Below, piece after piece: positions 26,861 to 35,462 of a DNA stretch of 64,000 nt. The notes beneath the pieces are model-generated. The model searched no databases. It had not been told where the DNA came from and worked only from the letters and a program-made list of their open reading frames with translations. A program made the translations under genes and the position numbers. The first letter of the stretch is position 1, and each line of letters opens with the position of its first letter. Location of the stretch: the NCBI RefSeq assembly GCF_024497955.1, contig NZ_JANHKP010000014.1:1-64000 (forward strand), read 5' to 3'. The stretch comes from Streptomyces sp. C10-9-1. Lineage in GTDB: Bacteria; Actinomycetota; Actinomycetes; Streptomycetales; Streptomycetaceae.

Positions 26861-28189
26861 GTGACGGACAAGGCTGGCACGCCCGGAGACGGGAACGCGG
26901 GCCCGCAGGAGGACCCCGACGCCTCCGCCGGGGCCGCGGACCCGGGGGCCGACCGCGAGCGCCCCGCCGCCCCGGGCGCCGGGGACGCGGCGAAGGCGCG
27001 GGACGGCGGGGAAGAGGACGCCGGGGGGTCCGGCGGCGGCCCCGGGGACACCGTGCCCGGCGACGCGCACCCCGGGGGACCCGGCCCCAGCGGCCGGTCG
27101 CGGTACTGGCTGCGATGGGCCGCGTTCGGCACCTCGATCGTGGTGCTCGCGGCCGCCGGCGCGGGCTGGTGGTTCTACCGGAAGCTGGACGCCAACATCA
27201 CCACCGACACCTCCACCGCCCACGAGCTGGAGGTCTACGAGCGGGAGCGCCCCACGCCCGCCCAGACCGGGGCCCGGAACATCCTGCTCCTCGGGTCCGA
27301 CACGCGCGAGGGCGAGGGGAACGACCGCTACGGCAAGGACGAGGCGGGCAGCCAGCGGTCCGACACCACGATCCTGCTCCACATCTCCGCCGACCGGCAG
27401 AGCGCGACCGCGATGTCCGTGCCGCGCGACCTGATGGTCACCATCCCCAGTTGCGGCAAGCCCGACGGCACGCGGACACGCGAGCAGGTGGCGCAGTTCA
27501 ACTGGGCCTTCCAGTTCGGCGGGGCGGCCTGCACCATCCGCACGGTGGAACGCTTCACCGGAATCCGCATCGACCACCACATGGTCGTGGACTTCCGCGG
27601 GTTCAAGGACATGGTGGACGCCGTGGGCGGCGTCGAGGTGTGCCTGGAGGAGCCGATCGACGACCGGGCGGCCCGCCTCGAACTGCCCGCGGGCCGCCAG
27701 ACGCTCGACGGGGAGGAGGCGCTCGGCTACGTCCGCGCGCGCAAGACCCTCGGGAACGGCAGCGACACCGAACGGATGGAGCGCCAGCAGCAGTTCCTCG
27801 GCGCTCTGGTGAACAAGGTGCAGAGCAACGGCGTGCTGCTGAACCCGGCGCGGCTCTACCCGGTCCTGGACGCGGCCACCGGGTCCCTCACCACCGACCC
27901 GGGTCTCGACTCCCTGAAGGAGCTGTACGACCTGACCCGGTCGATTCGCAGCGTCCCCAGCGAAAAGGTGCAGTTCCTGACAGTCCCTCGCCAGCCCTAC
28001 CACCTCGACCCGAACCGTGACGAGTTGGTCGAGCCGGAGGCGAGCGAGCTCTTCGAGCGGCTGCGCGAGGACGCGCCGGTCACCGTCGTGCCGAAGGAGG
28101 AGAAAGAGCGGGAGCAGGCGACGGGCCGGCCCCCCTCGCCGGATCCCACGTTCTCGGGCACCACCGCGGCCGAGGGCATGTGCGGGTAA
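26861..28189 (+). CDS. LCP family wall-polymer transferase 1
   Basis: 442 aa. LytR-CpsA-Psr enzymes transfer glycopolymers (teichoic acid-like or other anionic polymers) from undecaprenyl-pyrophosphate onto peptidoglycan outside the membrane. A ~80-residue acidic, Gly/Pro-rich cytoplasmic tail precedes one transmembrane helix (LRWAAFGTSIVVLAAAGAGWWF), then the LCP domain. Its ligands include GSDTREGE, the complete R-x-D in RSDTTILLH, VPRDLM, VVDFRGFKDMVDAVGGV, YVRARK and ERMERQQQ. It lacks a LytR_C domain. I prefer GTG 26861 (AAGGA 11 nt upstream) over ATG 26849, which has no room for a ribosome binding site. Confidence 0.92.
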   Translation: MTDKAGTPGDGNAGPQEDPDASAGAADPGADRERPAAPGAGDAAKARDGGEEDAGGSGGGPGDTVPGDAHPGGPGPSGRSRYWLRWAAFGTSIVVLAAAGAGWWFYRKLDANITTDTSTAHELEVYERERPTPAQTGARNILLLGSDTREGEGNDRYGKDEAGSQRSDTTILLHISADRQSATAMSVPRDLMVTIPSCGKPDGTRTREQVAQFNWAFQFGGAACTIRTVERFTGIRIDHHMVVDFRGFKDMVDAVGGVEVCLEEPIDDRAARLELPAGRQTLDGEEALGYVRARKTLGNGSDTERMERQQQFLGALVNKVQSNGVLLNPARLYPVLDAATGSLTTDPGLDSLKELYDLTRSIRSVPSEKVQFLTVPRQPYHLDPNRDELVEPEASELFERLREDAPVTVVPKEEKEREQATGRPPSPDPTFSGTTAAEGMCG

Positions 28190-28408
28190 AGCCATGGCCA
28201 AGCACACACCCACAGCTCAAGCGGATTGCGCGAATTGCCCGGTTGTAAGACGTGAGGAATTTGTCACGGTCGTCGCCCGACGCTGAGCAGGGCGGATACT
28301 GTGACGCGACCCGGTGCTCCCGACCGCGTCGCGCACCAGTGGATCGAAGGACCGAGCGCCTGTAGGGGGAGGCGCCCGCGTGGCACCCGACGGAGGACTC
28401 AAGCAACC

Positions 28409-30214
28409 GTGGATGCGCAGAACCGTGGACAGGCGGACGAGATCGACCCCGCCGACCAGTGGGTGCTGAACCCGCAGACGGGTGACTACGAGCTGCGACT
28501 GGACCGTTCCGGTGCGCAGTCACCAGCTTCCTCCAGCGGGACCGCGGACGCAAGGAGAACAGCGAGGAACGCCGCCCCGGGCGGCGGCCCGCAGGGCACC
28601 GCCACCCGGGGCAGGACTCCGTCCCAGGCCCCTCGGGGCACCCGGGAGAGCGCTTCCCGGCAGGGCCCGGGCGACCGCCCGGCGGAGGTCCCCGGCCAGC
28701 GGAGCCGCCGGGCGGCCGGGGGCGCGGGCGACCGGGTGCCGCCGGGAGCCGGGCGCCGCAAACGCAGGCCGCCGAAGCCGCGGAAGAAGCGCGTGCTGGG
28801 GTGGCTCGGAGCCGCCCTGGCGCTGCTGATGGTCGCCACGGCCACCGCGGGCTACCTCTACTACCGGCACCTGAACTCCAACATCACGTCCGTCGCCGAC
28901 GACGGTGCGGGCACCGGGGGCTTCAGCAAGGACCGCGCGATCAACATCCTGGTGATCGGGACGGACAAGCGGACCGGTGACGGCAACCAGGGGTACGGCG
29001 ACAACGACAGCCCGGGGCACGCGGACACCACCGTGCTGCTGCACGTGTCCAAGGACCGCACCAACGCCACCGCGCTGAGCATCCCGCGCGACCTGATCAC
29101 GGACATCCCCGACTGCCCGACCACGCAGGAGGACGGCACCACCAAGGTCATCCCCGGCGAGTCGAACACCCGCTTCAACACCAGTCTGGGCCAGTCGGGC
29201 CGTACGGCGAGCTGCACGATGCGCACGGTCACCGAGTTGACCGGCATCCCCCTGGACCACTTCATGGTGGCCGACTTCAACGCGGTGAAGACGCTGAGTT
29301 CGGCCGTGGGCGGCGTGCCCATCTGCCTGGCCAAGGACATCGACGACCCGAAGTCCCATCTGAAGCTGGCCGCGGGAGAGCACGTCATCGAGGGGGAGGA
29401 CGCACTGGCCTTCGTCCGCACCCGGCACTCGGTCGGCTTCGGCGGAGACCTGGACCGGATCAAGATCCAGCAGCAGTTCCTCAGCGCGCTGATGCGCAAG
29501 CTCAAGTCCGACGACACGCTCACCAGCCCCACCAAGCTGGTCAAGCTGGCCGAGGCGGGCACCAAGGCGCTCACCGTCGACTCCAAGATCGACGACATCA
29601 TGAAGCTGCGCGACCTGGGTCTGGAACTGGGCAAGTTCGACATGAAGAACCTGACCTTCGCCACCGTGCCGGTGCTCGACAACCCGGCGGAGACCGTCAA
29701 GGCCACGGTCGTGCTCGACACGTCCAAGGCGGAACCCCTCTTCTCCATGGTGAAGAACGACGTCTCACTCACCGAGGTCGAGCAGAAGCAGAAGGCGGCG
29801 AAGGCCGCGAAGCCCGGCCCGCTGGACGGTGCGCGGGCCGAGGCCGCGGACGTCCGCGTGGACGTCCTCAACGGCGGCGGCCCCACGGGTGCCGCGCAGA
29901 AGACCCTGGAGTGGCTGCAGAACTCCGAGGGCGTGCTGAAGTCCACCAACAAGGGCAACGCACCGGCGAAGGTACCGGCCACCCGGCTGGAGTACGCGCC
30001 GAACCAGGCCGACCAGGCACGCAAGCTGGCGGACCTGATGGGCCTGCCGGCCGCCGCGCTCGTGCAGGGCACGACGGACGCCGAGGGGCTGCAGGCGATG
30101 ACGCTGACGCTGGGACCCGACTTCAGGGGCGCGGGGGTGCCCCTCACCGGCCCGGCGAAGCTGCCGGAGGACGTGTCCCAGGTCCAGGCCGACAAGGCGG
30201 TCTGCGCCGAGTAG
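28409..30214 (+). CDS. LCP family wall-polymer transferase 2 with LytR_C domain
   Basis: 601 aa from a GTG with GGAGGA 11 nt upstream. The cytoplasmic N-terminus begins with ADQWVLNPQTGDYELRLD, a motif I recall at the start of many actinobacterial LCP proteins, then ~100 basic, disordered residues. A transmembrane helix (GWLGAALALLMVATATAGYLYY) and the LCP domain follow (GTDKRTGDG, HADTTVLLH, IPRDLITDIP, VADFNAVKTLSSAVGGV, FVRTRHS, DRIKIQQQ). The Arg of the R-x-D metal/phosphate motif is His here. The C-terminal ~100 residues (DVRVDVLNGGG onward) are a LytR_C domain. Confidence 0.92.
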   Translation: MDAQNRGQADEIDPADQWVLNPQTGDYELRLDRSGAQSPASSSGTADARRTARNAAPGGGPQGTATRGRTPSQAPRGTRESASRQGPGDRPAEVPGQRSRRAAGGAGDRVPPGAGRRKRRPPKPRKKRVLGWLGAALALLMVATATAGYLYYRHLNSNITSVADDGAGTGGFSKDRAINILVIGTDKRTGDGNQGYGDNDSPGHADTTVLLHVSKDRTNATALSIPRDLITDIPDCPTTQEDGTTKVIPGESNTRFNTSLGQSGRTASCTMRTVTELTGIPLDHFMVADFNAVKTLSSAVGGVPICLAKDIDDPKSHLKLAAGEHVIEGEDALAFVRTRHSVGFGGDLDRIKIQQQFLSALMRKLKSDDTLTSPTKLVKLAEAGTKALTVDSKIDDIMKLRDLGLELGKFDMKNLTFATVPVLDNPAETVKATVVLDTSKAEPLFSMVKNDVSLTEVEQKQKAAKAAKPGPLDGARAEAADVRVDVLNGGGPTGAAQKTLEWLQNSEGVLKSTNKGNAPAKVPATRLEYAPNQADQARKLADLMGLPAAALVQGTTDAEGLQAMTLTLGPDFRGAGVPLTGPAKLPEDVSQVQADKAVCAE

Positions 30215-30230
30215 CGGCGCGACGCGCTTC

Positions 30231-30260
30231 CGCCCGGCCCGCGAGGAGGCCGGCCGGGCG
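30231..30260. repeat. Inverted repeat between LCP genes 2 and 3
   Basis: Perfect 9-bp stem (30231-30239/30252-30260) with a 12-nt loop. It could be a weak terminator or attenuator separating the two genes. Confidence 0.4.
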
Positions 30261-30311
30261 AGCAGGAACACGGACGGGCTCACAGGGGGGCCCGGTTACA
30301 GGGGGCTGAGG

Positions 30312-32006
30312 GTGGGACAGAGCAGGGTGCGCGAGGAGGGGACGCGGCAACGCGGACCGCATTCGGGCGGTTCCGGCAGGGACCGGGAGCCGCACGACGT
30401 CGGGACCCCCCGGGTCCCGGGTGCCCGCAGGGCACCGGAGGCCGAGCAGGACGCGCCCGACGCGGACCGGCCCCCGGCGGAGTCCGGTCCACGGCGGCGC
30501 GGAACACGCAGCCGCGCCAGACGCGGCAAACGGCGCATAGGCCGCTGGGTGGCCGTGTCGGTGTCGGTGCTGATCCTCGGCACCGCCGGCGCCGGCTACG
30601 CGTACTACGCGCATCTGAACGGCAACATCCGCAAGGGCGAGCGGAGTTCCGCCGACTCCGACGTCCGCAAGGCAACCCCCAACGCCGCGGGCCAGGTGCC
30701 GCTGAACATCCTGCTGATCGGCTCGGACAGCCGGAACTCCGACGCCAACCTGAAGCTCGGCGGCTCGAAGGAGAGCGTGGGCGCCAAGCCGCTGGCGGAC
30801 GTGCAGATGCTGCTGCACGTCTCCGCCGACCGCAGGAACGCCTCGGTGGTCTCCGTCCCCCGGGACACCAAGGTCGACATCCCCCGGTGCACCGACCCCG
30901 TGAGCGGGGACGAGTACGCGGCGACACGGGGCCTGATCAACACCACCCTCGGCCGCGGCGGGCCCGGATGCACCCTCGCCACCTGGCAGGAGCTCACCGG
31001 CGTCTACGTCGACCACTGGCTGATGGTGGACTTCGCCGGCGTCGTGGCGATGGCCGACGCGATCGGCGGTGCCGAGGTGTGCGTGAAGGACAACGTCTAC
31101 GACGGCCCGAAGCCCAACGTCCCGGGCGGCTCGGGGCTGCGCCTGGAGAAGGGCACCTGGCCCGTCCAGGGCGAGCAGGCCCTCCAGTGGCTGCGGACCC
31201 GCCACGCCTTCGAGAGCGACATCGGGCGCTCCAAGGCGCAGCACATGTACATGAACTCGGTGATCCGCAAGCTCAAGGACCAGAACGCCTTCACCGACAC
31301 CGGGCACCTGATGGACCTGGCCGAGACCGCGACCGAGTCACTCACGGTCTCCCGGGAGATCGGCACGGTCAAGAAGCTGTTCGACCTCGGTATGACGCTC
31401 AAGGACGTGCCGACCGACCGCATCGCGATGCTGACCATGCCGCGCGTGCCCGACCCCGCGAACCCCGCTGCGCACGTCCTGCCCGCTCCCGGGGAGGCGG
31501 ACCGCCTGTGGGAGATGCTGCGCGAGGACCTCCCGCTCGACGGCAAGGCGGGCGCGGGCGGTCCCGCACCCGCGGCCACCGCGTCCGAGGACCCTGCCGC
31601 GGCGCCCGCCGACATCGGCGTGATGGTGCGCAACGGGACCGGGGCCGGCGAGGCGGCGGTCCTGGGCAGGGCCACGGCCGTCGCCGCGGCACTCGACGGC
31701 AGGGGCTTCACCGGGGCGCGGACCGACCGGACGCCGGAGGCCGAGCGCCGCACCCAGGTGCTCTTCCCCAGCGCCGACCTGGAGGGCGACGCCCGGGCGA
31801 TCGCCGCGGCGCTCGACGTCCCCGGCAGTGCGGTGCGCAAGTCGACCGAGGTCTCGGGGGTGACCCTGATCGTCGGCGCCGACTGGCGCACCGGGGACAC
31901 CTTCCCGAAGGCGGACCCGGTGTCCGGCCCTCCGGAGAACACGGAGACCGTCATGGGCGACGACGAGGGCGCCTGCATGGACGTCTACGCGCCGTACCGC
32001 TTCTGA
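30312..32006 (+). CDS. LCP family wall-polymer transferase 3 with LytR_C domain (divergent)
   Basis: 564 aa. A ~75-residue basic cytoplasmic tail and a transmembrane helix (GRWVAVSVSVLILGTAGAGYAYY) precede an LCP domain with GSDSRNSDA, VPRDTKVDIP, MVDFAGVVAMADAIGGAEVC and LRTRHAF. The R-x-D motif is reduced to PLADVQMLLH (no Arg), and the conserved R-Q-Q helix reads SKAQHMYM, so this paralogue departs most from the family. A LytR_C-like domain (DIGVMVRNGTGAGEA onward) ends the protein. It starts at GTG 30312. It is probably active on a different substrate, or regulatory; this is inference. Confidence 0.88.
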   Translation: MGQSRVREEGTRQRGPHSGGSGRDREPHDVGTPRVPGARRAPEAEQDAPDADRPPAESGPRRRGTRSRARRGKRRIGRWVAVSVSVLILGTAGAGYAYYAHLNGNIRKGERSSADSDVRKATPNAAGQVPLNILLIGSDSRNSDANLKLGGSKESVGAKPLADVQMLLHVSADRRNASVVSVPRDTKVDIPRCTDPVSGDEYAATRGLINTTLGRGGPGCTLATWQELTGVYVDHWLMVDFAGVVAMADAIGGAEVCVKDNVYDGPKPNVPGGSGLRLEKGTWPVQGEQALQWLRTRHAFESDIGRSKAQHMYMNSVIRKLKDQNAFTDTGHLMDLAETATESLTVSREIGTVKKLFDLGMTLKDVPTDRIAMLTMPRVPDPANPAAHVLPAPGEADRLWEMLREDLPLDGKAGAGGPAPAATASEDPAAAPADIGVMVRNGTGAGEAAVLGRATAVAAALDGRGFTGARTDRTPEAERRTQVLFPSADLEGDARAIAAALDVPGSAVRKSTEVSGVTLIVGADWRTGDTFPKADPVSGPPENTETVMGDDEGACMDVYAPYRF

Positions 32007-32043
32007 CGAGGCGGCCCGGACGGCGCCCGGGTACCGGGAGCAC

Positions 32044-32098
32044 GACGGCGCGGGCCCGCGCCCCACGGAAGCGGTGGGGGACGCGGGCCCGCGCCGTC
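32044..32098. terminator. Bidirectional terminator
   Basis: A 17-bp GC stem (32044-32060/32082-32098) whose apical part adds six further pairs (CCCCAC/GTGGGG) after a 2-nt bulge. It lies between the convergent LCP gene 3 and the glycosyltransferase. Confidence 0.7.
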
Positions 32099-32121
32099 CG
32101 TGTGCGGTGCGCGGGGCGGGG

Positions 32122-33135
32122 TCAGGCGGTGACCGCCCCGGCGGGACGGCGGCTCGCGATGACCTTCCGGGCCAGCGAACGGGGGCTGGTGAGGAAGCCG
32201 TACCCCCAGGACATGTGCATCGTGGCCAGCGCCACCGGGATCCGGAGACGGGCCTTCAGGGGCAGCCCCCGGCCCGCGGGGACGGAGCCGGCGGCGATGG
32301 CCGCGAGATAGCCGCCGGGCACCACCAGCGCCCACGGCGTCAGCGCCACCCCCGCCACGAGGCCCGCGGCGATGGCGCACACGGCGGCCGGCGGCGCCAG
32401 GTAGCGCAGGTTGATGGAGCCCTGGTGGTAGCGGGCGACCACATGGCGCCAGCGCCCGTAGTCCTTGTACTGCCTGGCCAGTGCCCGCACCGAGGGCCGC
32501 GGGCGGTACTGCACCTTCAGCTCCGGCGAGAACCAGATCAGCCCGCCGGCCTCGCGGATGCGGAAGTTGAGCTCCCAGTCCTGGGCGCGGATGAACTCCA
32601 CGTTGTACCCGCCCTGCTGCTCCAGTGCCTCGCGGCGGAACACGCCCAGGTACACCGTCTCCGCCGGGCCGGCCGCGCCACCGGTGTGGAAGGCCGCGTT
32701 GCCGACGCCGATCCGGGAGGTCATGGCCGCGGCGACGGCGTCCTCCCAGGCGTTCTCGCCCTCGGCGTGCATGATGCCGCCGACGTTCTGCGCGCCCGTC
32801 TCCTCCAGCAGCCGCACCGCGGTGGCGATGTAGTTCGGCGACAGCATCCCGTGGCCGTCCACCCGCACCACGATCGGGTGGCGCGAGGCCTTGATCGCGG
32901 CGTTCAGCGCGGCCGGGGTGCGGCCGGTGGGATTCGGCACGGTGTGCACGCGGGGGTCCTCGCGCACGAGCTCGGCGGCGATCTCGTCGGTGCGGTCCGT
33001 GGACGGCCCGAGGGCGATCACCACCTCCATCTCGCCTGCGTACTCCTGGGCGAGGATGTGGCGGACCGCGTTGCGCAGATGCCGCTCCTCGTTGAGGACC
33101 GGCATGATCACGGAGACAGGGGGCGTGGCGTTCAT
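32122..33135 (-). CDS. Family 2 glycosyltransferase
   Basis: 337 aa. GT-A fold family 2 transferase: VSVIMPVLNEERHLRNAV at the N-terminus, the VVRVDGHGMLSPNYI metal-binding D-x-H around residue 95, and the QDWELNFRIREAGG acceptor/base motif around 190. Hydrophobic segments at ~245-290 suggest membrane association. Donor and acceptor are unknown; its place inside an LCP cluster points to a cell-wall glycopolymer. ATG 33135 is 7 nt downstream of TAACGT (minus strand of 33143-33148), so the transcript is probably leaderless. A GTG three codons upstream is less likely. Confidence 0.88.
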   Translation of the reverse strand: MNATPPVSVIMPVLNEERHLRNAVRHILAQEYAGEMEVVIALGPSTDRTDEIAAELVREDPRVHTVPNPTGRTPAALNAAIKASRHPIVVRVDGHGMLSPNYIATAVRLLEETGAQNVGGIMHAEGENAWEDAVAAAMTSRIGVGNAAFHTGGAAGPAETVYLGVFRREALEQQGGYNVEFIRAQDWELNFRIREAGGLIWFSPELKVQYRPRPSVRALARQYKDYGRWRHVVARYHQGSINLRYLAPPAAVCAIAAGLVAGVALTPWALVVPGGYLAAIAAGSVPAGRGLPLKARLRIPVALATMHMSWGYGFLTSPRSLARKVIASRRPAGAVTA

Positions 33136-33142
33136 CGCCGCC

Positions 33143-33148
33143 ACGTTA
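33143..33148 (-). promoter_or_regulatory. -10 box of leaderless glycosyltransferase transcript
   Basis: TAACGT on the minus strand, 7 nt before the ATG at 33135, with no Shine-Dalgarno sequence between. It decides the start. Confidence 0.5.
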
Positions 33149-33242
33149 CCGCGAACGGGGGATGCGGCGGCGCGGCGGCCGATGGCGCTGATCGTATGGG
33201 CCTACGGTGCTCGGGTTCCCCTGTCGCCCGCGGAGGTGTCCC

Positions 33243-34727
33243 GTGCCCCCACCGCCCCGCCGCCCCCGCCGCCCGGCCCCCGTCCCGCAGCGGCGGCCCG
33301 GACGGCGCCCGGCGGCCCGGCCCGTGCGGCGGGCGCCCGGGGCCGACCGCCCCCGCTGGGGCATGCGCGTGGTGACCTCGCTGTCGGTCCTGGTGCTGGG
33401 GATCGGGGGCATCGGCCACGCGGTGGTGACGGGCCTGGAGAGCGGCATCGAGCGCGTCGACCCGTTCCGCGACATGAAGAACCGGCCGGACGGCGGGCGG
33501 GGGACGAACCTCCTGCTCGTCGGCACCGACGGGCGGGAGAAGATCACCGCCGAGGAGAAGCGGAAGTACCGGCTCGGCGGCGCCGGCTGCCACTGCACCG
33601 ACACCATCATGCTCGTGCACCTCTCGGCCGAACGGGACCGCGCCAGTGTGGTGAGCCTGCCCCGGGACAGCTACGCGGAGATCCCGCAGCACACGGACGC
33701 CACCACCGGCGAGCGGCACAAGGCGCACCCGGTGAAGCTGAACGCCGCCTACTCCGAGGGCGGGCCGGCCCTGACGGTGCGCACCGTGGAGCACATGACC
33801 GGGGTGAAGATCGACCACTACCTGGAGGTCGACTTCACCAGTTTCATGCGCACCGTGGACACCGTCGGCGGGGTGGAGATCTGCACCACCCGCCCGATGA
33901 AGGACTCCCACACCGGGCTCGACCTGCCGGTCGGCTCCCATCGGCTGGGCGGCGGCGAGGCCCTTCAGTACGTGCGCTCGCGGCATGTGGACGGTGCGGC
34001 GGACCTCGGGCGGATGCAGCGCCAGCAGCGGTTCATGGCGGCCCTCATCCACCAGGCGAGCAGCACCGGCGTACTGCTCAACCCCGTCAAGCTGCGCTCG
34101 GTGGCCTCGACGGTGCTCGACTCGGTCAGGGCCGACAAGGACTTCGGCACCGAGCAGATGCTCGCCCTGGGGCGGGCCATGCGCGGCTTCTCCGCCGCCT
34201 CCTCGGAGTTCACCTCGGTGCCCGTCGGCGACGTGAGCCACCCGGTCAAGGGCATCGGCTCCACGGTGAAGTGGGACGAGAAGAAGGCCGAGAAGCTGTT
34301 CCGGCTGCTGCGCGAGGACAAGCCGCTGACCCCGCCGCGTCCGAAGGCCCCCGCCGCCACGCCCGTGGACGTCGCCCCGCAGCGGATCCGCGTGCAGGTC
34401 TACAACGGCACCCGCACCGACGGGCTGGGCCACCGCGTCGACGAGGCGCTGCGGGCCACCGGGTTCGACACCACGCGGACCCCGCGGAACGGTGGCGACG
34501 GCTCGGTCGAGCGCACCTACATCAGTTACGACCCGCGCTGGGACCGCTCGGCGAAGTCGCTCCGGACCGCACTGGGCGGCTGCGAACTGCGGGCCGCCAA
34601 GGGCCAGGGGCCGACGATGAAGGTGATGGCGGGGGAGGACTTCGACGGGGTGACCCCGGTGCGCGCCGAGGAGCGGCGGCGGGGCGAGTTCGGGGCGGTG
34701 ACCGGCGACCAGGTGGTCTGCCCCTGA
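33243..34727 (+). CDS. LCP family wall-polymer transferase 4 with LytR_C-like domain
   Basis: 494 aa from GTG 33243 with a perfect GGAGG 6 nt upstream. A Pro/Arg-rich cytoplasmic tail of ~40 residues precedes the transmembrane helix (VVTSLSVLVLGIGGIGHAVV) and the LCP domain: GTDGREKITAEEKR, the metal motif as CTDTIMLVH (Arg replaced by Cys), LPRDSYAEIP, KLNAAYSEGG, EVDFTSFMRTVDTVGGVEIC, YVRSRHVDG and GRMQRQQRF. The C-terminal ~110 residues (RIRVQVYNGTRTDGLG onward) form a LytR_C-like domain. It is closer in layout to LCP5 than to LCP1-3. Confidence 0.9.
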   Translation: MPPPPRRPRRPAPVPQRRPGRRPAARPVRRAPGADRPRWGMRVVTSLSVLVLGIGGIGHAVVTGLESGIERVDPFRDMKNRPDGGRGTNLLLVGTDGREKITAEEKRKYRLGGAGCHCTDTIMLVHLSAERDRASVVSLPRDSYAEIPQHTDATTGERHKAHPVKLNAAYSEGGPALTVRTVEHMTGVKIDHYLEVDFTSFMRTVDTVGGVEICTTRPMKDSHTGLDLPVGSHRLGGGEALQYVRSRHVDGAADLGRMQRQQRFMAALIHQASSTGVLLNPVKLRSVASTVLDSVRADKDFGTEQMLALGRAMRGFSAASSEFTSVPVGDVSHPVKGIGSTVKWDEKKAEKLFRLLREDKPLTPPRPKAPAATPVDVAPQRIRVQVYNGTRTDGLGHRVDEALRATGFDTTRTPRNGGDGSVERTYISYDPRWDRSAKSLRTALGGCELRAAKGQGPTMKVMAGEDFDGVTPVRAEERRRGEFGAVTGDQVVCP

Positions 34728-34794
34728 GCCGGGGCGGCGGACGGCCTCCCGGCGCGCGGGCCCCGGACCGTCCTCGGCGCGCTCCCGGTGCCGC

Positions 34795-35343
34795 TCAGGC
34801 GTCCATGCCCTCCGCGATGCGCTTCTCGCGCAGCTCCTTGATGGCCCGGCGCCGCGCCAGGCGGTGGGTGCGCCGGATCTGCGCCTCCTGGTAGCGCCTG
34901 CGGTCACGCTCCGTCTCCGGGACCACGGGCGGTACCGGACGCGGCTTGCCGTCCGCGTCGACGGCGGCGAAGACCAGGTAGGCCGAGCCGACCTGGGTCG
35001 CGGGCGTCGACTCGTTCCAGCGTTCGGCCATCACCCGGACGCCGACCTCCATGGAGGACCGCCCCGTCCAGTTGACCTGCGCCTTGACGTGGACCAGGTC
35101 ACCGACCCGGACGGGCTCCAGGAAGACCATCTCGTCCATGGAGGCCGTGACGGCGGGGCCTCCCGAGTGGCGGCCCGCGACGGCCCCGGCCGCGTCGTCC
35201 ACCAGCTTCATGATCACGCCGCCGTGCACCGTGCCGAGGAGGTTGGTGTCGTTGCCGGTCATGATGTGGCTGAGGGTGGTGCGGGACGCCGAGGTCGGCT
35301 TGCCCGGAATGCCGCTGTCCGGGCGCTGGGCCTGATCTGTCAT
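34795..35343 (-). CDS. Acyl-CoA thioesterase, hotdog fold
   Basis: 182 aa. Cytosolic acyl-CoA hydrolase of the YciA/BACH type. Visible motifs are NLLGTVHGGVIMKLVDDAAGAVAGRH (catalytic-side Asp and hotdog helix, residues ~45-65), VTASMDEMVFLEPVRVGDLVHV and SSMEVGVRVMAE. The C-terminal ~35 residues are strongly basic and helical. The start is the ATG of MTDQAQRPDS, 7 nt downstream of TAGGGT (minus strand of 35351-35356), so it is probably a leaderless transcript. It diverges from LCP gene 5; no functional link to it is evident. Confidence 0.9.
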   Translation of the reverse strand: MTDQAQRPDSGIPGKPTSASRTTLSHIMTGNDTNLLGTVHGGVIMKLVDDAAGAVAGRHSGGPAVTASMDEMVFLEPVRVGDLVHVKAQVNWTGRSSMEVGVRVMAERWNESTPATQVGSAYLVFAAVDADGKPRPVPPVVPETERDRRRYQEAQIRRTHRLARRRAIKELREKRIAEGMDA

Positions 35344-35350
35344 GCCGTCC

Positions 35351-35356
35351 ACCCTA
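35351..35356 (-). promoter_or_regulatory. -10 box of leaderless thioesterase transcript
   Basis: TAGGGT on the minus strand, 7 nt before ATG 35343. No -35 consensus is obvious. Confidence 0.5.
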
Positions 35357-35407
35357 TGCCGGGACACGAGGTGGTCCGCATTGCATCAGCTTCGCTACAG
35401 GCCCGGT

Positions 35408-35419
35408 GTGATCCATCAC
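35408..35419. promoter_or_regulatory. Palindrome between thioesterase and LCP gene 5
   Basis: Perfect inverted repeat GTGAT-CC-ATCAC in the divergent promoter region; a possible operator with no assigned regulator. Confidence 0.3.
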
Positions 35420-35462
35420 CCACTCTGTCGGCGCGGACCGGCCCGGCGGCACACTGTTGCGC

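Noticed and set aside
28194..28286. 30-codon frame with CANC motif between LCP genes 1 and 2
   Set aside because: Codons have low G/C at third positions, unlike real genes here, and there is no ribosome binding site or -10 box at the ATG. It looks like AT-richer promoter DNA.
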